Positions 1 to 5,192 of a stretch of 5,327 bases of DNA are shown one piece after another (positions within the stretch are counted from its first letter, which is position 1; the number at the start of each line of letters is the position of its first letter). Under the pieces are notes generated by a model. The model worked only from the letters and a program-made list of their open reading frames with translations, did no database searches and was not told where the DNA came from. The position numbers were made by a program, and so were the translations under genes. The DNA lies in the NCBI GenBank assembly GCA_934230055.1, contig CAKQEE010000095.1, positions 1-5,327 of the forward strand, read 5' to 3'. This DNA comes from an uncultured Clostridia bacterium (lineage in GTDB: Bacteria; Bacillota; Clostridia; Christensenellales; Borkfalkiaceae).

Positions 1-505
1 CCCCGGTCAAAACACCCTTTTCCACTTCAAAAAGACAGCCTTTAAGAATAGGTCTCGAATCGTCCGTAGAACAGGAAATAAGAGTCCTTTCCACAAGTTC
101 TTTAAAATCTTGCTGTTTTATGATAAAGTTATTCTCTTCACCGTCTTTTTTTATAAGCGGAAAACTTTCGGAAGGATAAACTTGCAATTCGCTTTCGGAA
201 TCGGAATATTTTATTTGAAGCTGTCCGTCGTATAGCCGAGAAAGTTCTACCTGTTCTTTTTCCAGCTTTTTAACAAACTCCACAAAGTATTTGCCTACGA
301 CAACCGTTTCGCCTTCCATAAGAACTTCCGCTTTGATGCTTTTTTCTATTGTAAGTTCCGTATCGGTGGCAACCAAAGTGAGTTTGTCCCCCGTGGCGGT
401 AATTTTTATACCCTCCAAAACGGGATTTGCCGCTTTTACGGAAAGAGCTTTACTTACTTTTAACACCGCGTCCGATAAATCGAGACCGTCGCAAATAACC
501 TTCAT
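1..505 (-). CDS. dnaN: DNA polymerase III beta subunit (sliding clamp), N-terminal part
   Basis: Encodes the N-terminal 168 residues of the replication sliding clamp, the ring that tethers DNA polymerase III to DNA. The C-terminal part lies beyond the window start. The translation opens MKVICDGLDLSDAV and continues with the family's typical segments: NPVLEGIKI (about residues 28-36), the VATDTELTI strand (about 45-53), VGKYFVEFVKKL (about 71-82), and SRPILKGCLFEVEKGVLTG leading into domain II at the cut end. Domain I is complete and domain II is broken off by the window edge, not by mutation; the frame is open throughout. The ATG at 505-503 is preceded by a GGAG ribosome binding site (513-516) at 7 nt spacing. 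The gene has its own promoter and is divergent from rsmG. No dnaA lies immediately upstream, unlike the usual dnaA-dnaN order. The identification rests on recognising the family sequence and is confident. Confidence 0.95.
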   Translation of the reverse strand, partial: MKVICDGLDLSDAVLKVSKALSVKAANPVLEGIKITATGDKLTLVATDTELTIEKSIKAEVLMEGETVVVGKYFVEFVKKLEKEQVELSRLYDGQLQIKYSDSESELQVYPSESFPLIKKDGEENNFIIKQQDFKELVERTLISCSTDDSRPILKGCLFEVEKGVLTG

Positions 506-544
506 AACAATACTCCGAGATTTCTCTTTATAATTATATTAAAT

Positions 545-573
545 ATTATACAATACCCGAGAAAAAAAATCAA
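545..573 (-). promoter_or_regulatory. dnaN promoter
   Basis: On the minus strand, a -35 hexamer TTGATT (568-573) is followed after exactly 17 nt by a perfect -10 hexamer TATAAT (545-550). The predicted transcription start is near 538. This leaves an untranslated leader of about 30 nt that contains the GGAG ribosome binding site. Spacing and hexamers match a vegetative (sigma-A type) promoter. It indicates that dnaN is transcribed independently rather than only from a dnaA promoter. This is a sequence-only prediction. Confidence 0.7.
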
Positions 574-618
574 GAAAAAAAGCTTAATCGAGCTGTAATA
601 TTATTTAATAAAAAAGAA

Positions 619-662
619 AACTTACAAAAGCCTTATTTTTTTCTTTTTTTCTTTTGTAAGTT
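619..662. repeat. Perfect 12-bp inverted repeat (hairpin)
   Basis: AACTTACAAAAG at 619-630 is the exact reverse complement of CTTTTGTAAGTT at 651-662. The 20-base loop between them is almost pure pyrimidine on the plus strand. The element sits upstream of both divergent promoters, so it cannot serve as the terminator of either flanking gene. On both strands it is followed by an A/T-rich stretch. It could be a protein-binding site, a cruciform-forming element in an origin region, or the terminator of an unrecognised small transcript. The repeat is directly visible; its role is unknown. Confidence 0.7.
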
Positions 663-692
663 ATTTTTATTTATTTAAATATTTATATTATT
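661..692. other. Pure A/T tract, possible DNA unwinding element
   Basis: Thirty-two consecutive bases are A or T, directly abutting the right arm of the inverted repeat. Such tracts melt easily and are typical of the unwinding element in bacterial origins. Here that reading depends on the nearby DnaA-box-like sites and is inference. A/T-rich spacers in a low-GC genome can contain such runs by chance. Confidence 0.3.
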
Positions 693-797
693 CTTATCTT
701 CCGTGTAATTGTTGAAACAAGGTAATTTACAAGTATTTTACTGATGATTTTAAAGTGGACAAGAAGGTAGAATTTTTGTAAGATAAAAAATATTGTT

Positions 798-806
798 TGT
801 GGAAAA
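798..806 (-). promoter_or_regulatory. Candidate DnaA box
   Basis: The plus strand reads TGTGGAAAA, so the minus strand reads TTTTCCACA, which fits the relaxed DnaA-box consensus TTWTNCACA. A site with one mismatch in the same orientation lies at 899-907 (CGTGGAAAA), and a weaker one with two mismatches at 754-762 (AGTGGACAA). One full match in an A/T-rich spacer is weak evidence alone. The cluster of same-orientation variants beside dnaN raises the chance that it is real. Confidence 0.35.
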
Positions 807-927
807 AGTCGAAATACCAAACGCAAATTTAAGGTAAATAGTTTGTAAATTAAAAGAAAAATATTTTTAAAGGAAAAAAGGGAGGATAATTCTACAAACG
901 TGGAAAAATAAGGTTGATAAAATTTTC

Positions 928-956
928 TTGTGTTAATAAATAAATTGTGTTATAAT
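928..956 (+). promoter_or_regulatory. rsmG promoter (extended -10), predicting a leaderless mRNA
   Basis: A -35 hexamer TTGTGT (928-933) and a perfect -10 hexamer TATAAT (951-956) are separated by 17 nt. The -10 is preceded by TG plus one base, which makes it an extended -10. Normal spacing puts the transcription start at about 962-964, which coincides with the A of the ATG at 963. The message would then begin at or within a base or two of its start codon. The alternative GTG at 930 overlaps the -35 element and would not be in this transcript. Confidence 0.65.
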
Positions 957-962
957 TTCGGT

Positions 963-1643
963 ATGGAAAAAATCTTTGAAGAATTCGATATAGAGCTTAC
1001 CGAAAAACAGGCGGAAAAGCTTGAAAAATATTACGAATTACTTATAGAATGGAACGAAAAATTCAACCTTACCGCAATAACCGAAAGAAGAGAAGTTTAT
1101 ATAAAACACTTTGTGGACAGCCTTCTTTTTTATAAAGAGTTGAAATGTGGAAAACTTTTAGACGTTGGTTCGGGAGGAGGGCTTCCGGCGGTGCCGCTTG
1201 CGATCGTAAACGAAGATTTATCGGTTACGATGCTTGAAGCGACGGGTAAAAAGTGCGAATTTTTAGAAGAGATTATAAAAGAGTTGGAGCTTAAAAACGT
1301 TCGGGTTATAAACGGGCGTGCGGAAGAGCTTGCAAAAAACGTCGGATTCAGGGAAAGCTTCGATATATGTACGGCAAGGGCTGTGGCAAGGCTTAATCTT
1401 CTTTGCGAATATTGTTTGCCGCTTGTAAAAAAAGGCGGGATTTTCGCTGCGTTTAAGGGAAACGGAGAAGAAGAACTTATAGAGGCGGAAAACGCTATAA
1501 AGATTCTCGGCGGAAAGCTTAAAGAAGTTAAAAAGAGAGACCTAGAAGGGGCGGAAAGGGAGCTTATTTTGATAAAAAAGATTTCTTCCACGCCCGAAAA
1601 ATATCCGCGCGCAAACGGAAGAATAAGGAAAAACCCGTTATGA
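963..1643 (+). CDS. rsmG: 16S rRNA (guanine-N7) methyltransferase RsmG (GidB)
   Basis: Cytoplasmic S-adenosylmethionine-dependent enzyme that methylates N7 of a conserved guanine in the 530 loop of 16S rRNA (G527 in E. coli numbering). Loss in other bacteria gives low-level streptomycin resistance. The 226-residue product has the expected order: helical N-terminus with the WNEKFNLTAIT signature (30-40), HFVDSLL (49-55), the SAM-binding glycine loop LLDVGSGGGLPAVPLA (65-80), the acidic LEA end of the next strand (91-93), RAVARL (139-144), and the C-terminal KYPRANGRIRKNPL, a variant of the usual KYPR...PL ending. Length is normal for the family. I chose ATG 963 because the homology-like sequence begins there and a strong promoter ends just before it. 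A GTG at 930 in the same frame would add 11 unlikely residues. There is no ribosome binding site before 963, which fits a leaderless message. The stop overlaps the next gene by 4 bases. Confidence 0.95.
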   Translation: MEKIFEEFDIELTEKQAEKLEKYYELLIEWNEKFNLTAITERREVYIKHFVDSLLFYKELKCGKLLDVGSGGGLPAVPLAIVNEDLSVTMLEATGKKCEFLEEIIKELELKNVRVINGRAEELAKNVGFRESFDICTARAVARLNLLCEYCLPLVKKGGIFAAFKGNGEEELIEAENAIKILGGKLKEVKKRDLEGAERELILIKKISSTPEKYPRANGRIRKNPL

Positions 1644-2125
1644 CGGAATTATCGGAAAAACTTCCCTCGTTTAATAAAGAAAAAACCTGCGCCGTTACGG
1701 GACACAGGGATTTATCTTTCGGGATAGACGTAAATTTAACGGAAAAAGTTTTAATCGGGACTATTGAAGCGGGCTACGATACTTTTATGGTGGGAATGGC
1801 TCTCGGGTTCGATTTTTTGTGCTTTAAGATTTTAGAAAAATTAAGAAGGGAAAAACATATCAGAATAATAGCGTGCGTGCCTTGCAGAGGTCAGGCGAAC
1901 AAATTTCCCGAACCGCAAAAAGAAGAGTACGTAAGAATGTTGTCCGTAAGCGACGAAGTGGTGGTATTATCGGAAGAATACACGAAATTTTGTATGCAGA
2001 GAAGAAACATTTATATGGTAGATAACAGTTCGCTTATAATAGCTTATTTAAAAAAGGAAAAAGGCGGCACTTTTAATACCGTTAAGTATGCGGAAAGTAA
2101 GGGAGTTACCGTTATAAAAGTGTAA
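1640..2125 (+). CDS. SLOG-family protein, DUF1273 / YpsA-like
   Basis: A 161-residue protein of the DUF1273 (YpsA-type) branch of the SLOG superfamily, a Rossmann-like fold related to DprA and to proteins thought to bind nucleotides or nucleotide-derived ligands. Visible family landmarks are CAVTGHRD (17-24), the glycine-containing GMALGFD (52-58), a strand ending in IIACVPCRGQ (76-85), the SDEVVVLSEEY segment (104-114), QRRNIYMVD (120-128) and GGTFNTVKYA (142-151). Length is about normal, and no signal peptide or membrane segment is present, so it should be cytoplasmic. The ATG overlaps the rsmG stop as ATGA, with an AAGGA ribosome binding site at 1625-1629, so it is translationally coupled in a two-gene operon. 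Biochemical function of the family is unsettled. B. subtilis YpsA has been linked to stress and cell division, but I cannot carry that over here. Confidence 0.88.
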   Translation: MTELSEKLPSFNKEKTCAVTGHRDLSFGIDVNLTEKVLIGTIEAGYDTFMVGMALGFDFLCFKILEKLRREKHIRIIACVPCRGQANKFPEPQKEEYVRMLSVSDEVVVLSEEYTKFCMQRRNIYMVDNSSLIIAYLKKEKGGTFNTVKYAESKGVTVIKV

Positions 2126-2134
2126 ATATAAAAA

Positions 2135-2171
2135 AAAGTTGCGAGAAAAATTTTCCGCAGCTTTCTTTTTT
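2135..2171. terminator. Bidirectional rho-independent terminator
   Basis: AAAGTTGCG (2135-2143) pairs with CGCAGCTTT (2156-2164), 9 base pairs with one G-U pair. The A/T-rich loop contains its own short complementary stretch. On the plus strand the stem is followed by CTTTTTT, which ends the rsmG operon 9 bases after the stop codon. On the minus strand it is followed by a run of seven T and lies about 28 bases beyond the rubrerythrin stop. It therefore serves the two convergent units from both sides. Confidence 0.8.
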
Positions 2172-2192
2172 AGGAGAAAAGTAAACTCTTTT

Positions 2193-2777
2193 TCAGTTAT
2201 TTATATCGAGCAGAAAAACGCCTTGTTTTGCGCCGCATACGGGACAAACTTTCGGGGCTTCTTTTGCAAAAACCGTATTTCCGCAACCGCCGCATTTCCA
2301 AACAGTTTTTTCTTCTTTTTTATAAAGAGTTCCGCCGCTTGCTTCGGAATATAATTTTTCAAAAATTACTCTGTGAGATTTTTCTATCAGAGCAACGTTA
2401 TTAAAAAGCTCGGCAATATCGGTAAAACCTTCTTTTTCCGCTACGGCGGCAAATTCCGGATAAAGTTTTTCTTCCGCACGTTCGTCTTCTGCGGCAAGCT
2501 TTAAGTTTTCGGTAAGATTCCATTTTTCCTTAAAAGGGAAACCCCCGCAAATCTCTATATTCTTTATTTCCTTATCGTCGGCGTCCTGAATGGCGGTATA
2601 AAACAGTCTGGCGTGATTAAACTCGTTATAAACGATTTTATCGATAATCTCCGACAGCGCGACGAATCCTTCTTTTCGCGCGCCGTATTCGATAAATTCG
2701 TATCGCGTTCTCGCCATACATTCGCCCGCAAAAGCTTTTGCAAGATTTTGGTAAGTTTTTGAATTTAACAATTTCAT
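2193..2777 (-). CDS. Rubrerythrin (diiron peroxidase with C-terminal rubredoxin domain)
   Basis: A 194-residue cytoplasmic non-haem iron protein. Rubrerythrins reduce hydrogen peroxide with electrons delivered through their rubredoxin centre and protect anaerobes from oxygen. The N-terminal ferritin-like four-helix domain (about 1-145) shows E19 in AGECMARTRYEF, the E52-x-x-H55 motif, an acidic helix with E99 and E102 before LYPEFA, and the E132-x-x-H135 motif, together supplying diiron ligands. The C-terminal rubredoxin domain has the four iron-binding cysteines as C162-x2-C165 and C178-x2-C181. Length is typical. The third-helix ligand segment AAEDERAEEKLYP appears one residue out of phase with the pattern I remember, so the exact ligand pair there is uncertain. 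The ATG has a strong AGGAAGG site (2784-2790) about 6 nt upstream. The gene lies 66 nt after the acyltransferase fusion and ends at the shared terminator. Confidence 0.95.
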   Translation of the reverse strand: MKLLNSKTYQNLAKAFAGECMARTRYEFIEYGARKEGFVALSEIIDKIVYNEFNHARLFYTAIQDADDKEIKNIEICGGFPFKEKWNLTENLKLAAEDERAEEKLYPEFAAVAEKEGFTDIAELFNNVALIEKSHRVIFEKLYSEASGGTLYKKEEKTVWKCGGCGNTVFAKEAPKVCPVCGAKQGVFLLDINN

Positions 2778-2819
2778 TATATACCTTCCTTTTTTTTTAA
2801 GATATATAATCTATTGCCT

Positions 2820-2842
2820 AAAAGTATTGATTTTATACTTTT
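2820..2842. promoter_or_regulatory. 8-bp palindrome upstream of rubrerythrin, possible operator
   Basis: AAAAGTAT (2820-2827) and ATACTTTT (2835-2842) are perfect inverted copies with a 7-base spacer. The site is in the short gap between the fusion gene stop and rubrerythrin, about 43 nt upstream of the rubrerythrin ATG. It could be an operator for an oxidative-stress repressor, or a weak hairpin. It does not match the PerR box I know. On the minus strand A/T-rich -10-like sequence (TATATA or TTATAT) lies around 2802-2809, but I see no good -35, so an independent rubrerythrin promoter here is possible but unproven. Confidence 0.3.
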
Positions 2843-2843
2843 T

Positions 2844-4253
2844 TTACAAAACTTTACGGTAAAAAAATTGTTTTTCCGTTTCCGAAACTTTTATAAATCC
2901 TTCCCTTTTTAGGAGTTTGAAAGAAGGGGAGTTTTCCTTAAAAGCTCTTGCAAAAACGGTTTTGGCGTTTATTCCTTTAAGATATTCGAGCGCGGCGCAA
3001 ACGCTTTCCGCCGCATAACCTTTTTTACGATAATCCTTAAAAAATCTGAATCCTATCTCAACTTCCGCAAAATAGCCGAAATTATAGAAAACTATTTCGC
3101 CTATCATTTTATTATCGAGTCTTACGGCAACAGAATATTCTTCTTTTTTAGATTTGAGAGAGTTCATAAAATCTATAAAATAGTTCTTTTCGGGCGCGCC
3201 CTCGCCCTTATAGTCTTCTCTGTAGTCGTAGCCGTAAAATTTATTTATCTCTTCGTTTGTGTAAAGCTCGTAATAAGCTTCCGCGTCCTCTTTGCGAATA
3301 TCCGTTATCGTAAGCCGTTCGGTTGCGATAAGTACGGGCGGCGCGATTTTATCGAAAAGAGTTTTTACTTCCACAAAATTTTTTTCCCGTATTTCTATCG
3401 GGTTATATTGAAGTTTGGAAACGCGCAGACCTTCGTCGCCGCAATCTTCCTCGCGATTGATATATTTAACTTTGTCGGTAGCGAAAGCTTTTGCAAATTC
3501 GTTAGCCATAGTCGGATAAACGCCTTCGTAATTTTTAAGTCCTTTTTCGACGTGAACGATAAGCGTTTCTTTAACTATTTCGCCGAAAGACAAAGCGATG
3601 GGTTTGCCTTGATAGAATAAAATACCGCCGCATTGACCGAGTTTTTCGGCGTTTAAAAAATAATCGCGGAGTTTTTCGTCCTCTTCTTTTGCCGTCCACA
3701 TAGAAAAATCTTCGCCGCGCTCGAACTCCGTTAAAAAAGCGTCCGCCGCGGGATAATCGGAAGACTTATATACCTTAAAAGTATAATCGGGATACAGTTT
3801 TTTGAATTTATTGACGTGATTTCTTTGTCCGCCGAATTTTTTTCCCGAATAAGTTTTGAACTTTTCCGCGTCGTAGATATAGTCGCTCCAGTTGCGGTCG
3901 TTATAAACTATCGTAAAAGGGTATCTTTTCGTAAGAAAAGCCGCAAGCGAATTGTCTATACAACAAAACGAGAGCGGTGTTCCCGTTTTTTTACAATACT
4001 CTTCTATCGCGGAGAGAGCCTTTTCGGGCGCGTTGCCGTCGGGAAAATAAAAGCGGTCTTTATAATCGGGACAACTTTCTTTTATAACGGTAGAATCGCC
4101 GCAAAAAGCGTAGTCGATAACGAATTCGTCGCGCCAGATATACTTTGCGCCGAAACTCATATCGCAAAATTCCGCGGGCGGGTTTGTAAGGTAATTCTTT
4201 ATTATATAAACGTCTTTTCCGAGCGGTTTAAAGTCTAAAATATTTTTATCCAT
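2844..4253 (-). CDS. Two-domain protein: DUF2156 (lysyltransferase-like) fused to GNAT N-acetyltransferase
   Basis: A 469-residue protein with two acyltransferase-type folds. Residues 1 to about 292 form a DUF2156 domain, related to the C-terminal domain of phosphatidylglycerol lysyltransferases. Its hallmarks are YIWRDEF (38-44), the basic GKKFGGQRNHVNKFKKLYP stretch (137-155) and the LIVHVEKG strand (231-238) followed by GVYPTMANEFA (244-254). Residues about 305-469 form a RimJ/RimL-type GNAT domain. It opens LIATERLTITDIRKEDAEAYYELY, has the acetyl-CoA pyrophosphate loop R409-KKGYA-414 and ends with NSPSFKLLKREGF (441-453). Neither half has a membrane segment, so this is not a full lipid flippase-synthase (MprF), and substrates are unknown. 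The frame is continuous across the junction. No ribosome binding site is obvious before the ATG, and a strong hairpin lies 14 nt upstream. It probably shares a transcript with qmcA upstream and perhaps rubrerythrin downstream. Confidence 0.85.
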   Translation of the reverse strand: MDKNILDFKPLGKDVYIIKNYLTNPPAEFCDMSFGAKYIWRDEFVIDYAFCGDSTVIKESCPDYKDRFYFPDGNAPEKALSAIEEYCKKTGTPLSFCCIDNSLAAFLTKRYPFTIVYNDRNWSDYIYDAEKFKTYSGKKFGGQRNHVNKFKKLYPDYTFKVYKSSDYPAADAFLTEFERGEDFSMWTAKEEDEKLRDYFLNAEKLGQCGGILFYQGKPIALSFGEIVKETLIVHVEKGLKNYEGVYPTMANEFAKAFATDKVKYINREEDCGDEGLRVSKLQYNPIEIREKNFVEVKTLFDKIAPPVLIATERLTITDIRKEDAEAYYELYTNEEINKFYGYDYREDYKGEGAPEKNYFIDFMNSLKSKKEEYSVAVRLDNKMIGEIVFYNFGYFAEVEIGFRFFKDYRKKGYAAESVCAALEYLKGINAKTVFARAFKENSPSFKLLKREGFIKVSETEKQFFYRKVL

Positions 4254-4267
4254 ATCTTTTGCACAGT

Positions 4268-4306
4268 AAAGGAAGGCGCGTTTTTAAGCGCGCCGTTCCT
4301 TTTTTA
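4268..4306. terminator. Strong GC hairpin between qmcA and the acyltransferase fusion gene
   Basis: AAAGGAAGGCGCG (4268-4280) pairs with CGCGCC, one bulged G (4295), and TTCCTTT (4289-4302), giving 13 base pairs around an 8-base loop. On the minus strand, the direction of the flanking genes, it starts about 12 nt past the qmcA stop and is followed only by a short TTT before mixed sequence, so it may be a partial terminator or a processing or stability hairpin. On the plus strand it has a better T run, but no plus-strand gene precedes it. Only 14 nt separate it from the next start codon, leaving no room for a promoter. Confidence 0.65.
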
Positions 4307-4313
4307 TTATAAG

Positions 4314-5192
4314 TTAATTTTTCTTTTCTTCTTTTTCCGTAACCGCTTTAAGGCTTGCAAGCAGTCCCGAAACGTTCTGAATTTCGCTGGGAACGATAAT
4401 TTTGGTGGATTTTCCGTCTGCCATGACTTTAAGTGCTTCGTAACCCTTTAAGGTGAGATACGCCGCGTTCGGGTTTGCTTCGTTAATCATTTTGATAGCA
4501 GTTGCGGTACCTTCCGCTTCCGCAATGGTCGCGGTTTTTTTAGCTTCCGCGCGCAAAATCATAGATTCTTTTTCGCCTTCCGCAACCAGAATACTGCTTC
4601 GCTTTTCGCCCTCTGCCTTTAATATGCTTTCGCGGCGTTCGCGTTCCGCCCTCATCTGCTTTTCCATTGCCGCCTGAATATCTTTCGGCGGTAAAATGTT
4701 TTTAAGCTCTACGCGGTTTATTTTTATACCCCACGGGTCGGTGGCTTCGTCGAGGATTATACGCATTTTACTGTTTATCGTATCTCTCGAAGTAAGCGTG
4801 CCGTCAAGCTCCATTTCGCCTACGAGGTTTCGAAGCGTCGTCGCGGTAAGATTTTCTATCGCGCGGACGGGATCTTCTACGCCGTAAGTATAAAGCTTTG
4901 CGTCCGTTACCTGATAATATACTACGGTATCTATCTGCATGGTAACGTTATCTTTGGTGATAACGGGTTGCGGAGGGAAGTCCGCAATGCGCTCTTTAAG
5001 AGAAATCGGCACGCCTACGATTCTGTCTATAAACGGGAATATAAAATGTACGCCCGTGGTATGTAATTTGTGGAATTTTCCGAGTCTTTCCACCACTATC
5101 GCGGTGGATTGCCTTACTACTTTTATCGAGCAGATGATTATAACAAACATAACCACCGCAAGCACTATCAAAACTATAATGAACGGATTCAT
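4314..5192 (-). CDS. qmcA: SPFH-domain membrane protein, stomatin/QmcA (slipin) family
   Basis: A 292-residue membrane-anchored SPFH (prohibitin-homology) protein. Family members form large ring- or cage-like oligomers in membrane microdomains and scaffold or restrain membrane proteases and other proteins. The N-terminus has one hydrophobic segment (about 4-23). The SPFH domain (about 24-175) shows STAIVVERLGKFHKLHTTGVHFIFPFID, then VITKDNVTMQIDTVVYYQV (77-95) and DPVRAIENLTATTLRNLVGEM (108-127), and closes with the signature ILPPKDIQAAMEKQMRAERERR (166-187). A long charged Ala/Glu-rich coiled coil with repeated AEGEK/AEAEG units follows (about 180-232), then a short C-terminal region. Length is normal. 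The ATG overlaps the nfeD-like stop as ATGA, with a GAGAGG ribosome binding site (5200-5205) 7 nt upstream. The nfeD partner strongly supports the assignment. The symbol follows the E. coli homologue; a different slipin subgroup name is possible. Confidence 0.92.
   Translation of the reverse strand: MNPFIIVLIVLAVVMFVIIICSIKVVRQSTAIVVERLGKFHKLHTTGVHFIFPFIDRIVGVPISLKERIADFPPQPVITKDNVTMQIDTVVYYQVTDAKLYTYGVEDPVRAIENLTATTLRNLVGEMELDGTLTSRDTINSKMRIILDEATDPWGIKINRVELKNILPPKDIQAAMEKQMRAERERRESILKAEGEKRSSILVAEGEKESMILRAEAKKTATIAEAEGTATAIKMINEANPNAAYLTLKGYEALKVMADGKSTKIIVPSEIQNVSGLLASLKAVTEKEEKKN

Larger units (their letters stand above)
506..962. other. Divergent A/T-rich spacer between dnaN and rsmG, candidate origin region
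   Basis: This 457-base stretch has no credible gene. It holds the dnaN promoter at its left end and the rsmG promoter at its right end. Between them are a perfect 12-bp inverted repeat (619-630 with 651-662), a tract of 32 consecutive A/T bases (661-692) and three sites related to the DnaA box in the same orientation (754-762, 798-806, 899-907). rsmG and dnaN are both genes often found close to bacterial origins. A long A/T-rich spacer with a melting-prone tract beside DnaA-box-like sites fits an origin, but only one site meets the relaxed consensus, and dnaA is not visible. The rest, about 693-750 and 808-898, is A/T-rich sequence in which I see nothing specific. The origin assignment is inference. 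Confidence 0.4.

Noticed and set aside
291..533. Open frame of 80 codons on the plus strand over the start of dnaN
   Set aside because: Antisense to conserved dnaN sequence and across its ribosome binding site; Ser/Thr-rich shadow translation.
878..911. Strong Shine-Dalgarno-like AAGGGAGG (878-885) followed by GTG at 900
   Set aside because: The GTG opens only three codons before TAA, and the 14-nt spacing is long. It is more likely a chance purine run than a leader peptide.
930..962. GTG at 930 as the rsmG start
   Set aside because: It overlaps the -35 element of a near-consensus promoter, has no well-placed ribosome binding site, and adds residues unlike the family N-terminus.
1130..1591. 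Open frame of 153 codons on the minus strand inside rsmG
   Set aside because: It lies wholly antisense to a confidently identified gene, has a low-complexity Ser/Phe-rich translation with no recognisable family, and is a shadow of the rsmG codon pattern.
2139..2354. Open frame of 71 codons on the plus strand overlapping the terminator and the rubrerythrin 3' end
   Set aside because: It begins inside the terminator hairpin and runs antisense to the rubredoxin domain; Phe-rich shadow translation.
3816..4238. Open frame of 140 codons on the plus strand inside the acyltransferase fusion gene
   Set aside because: Antisense to the DUF2156 domain, with no recognisable protein features; a shadow of the real gene.
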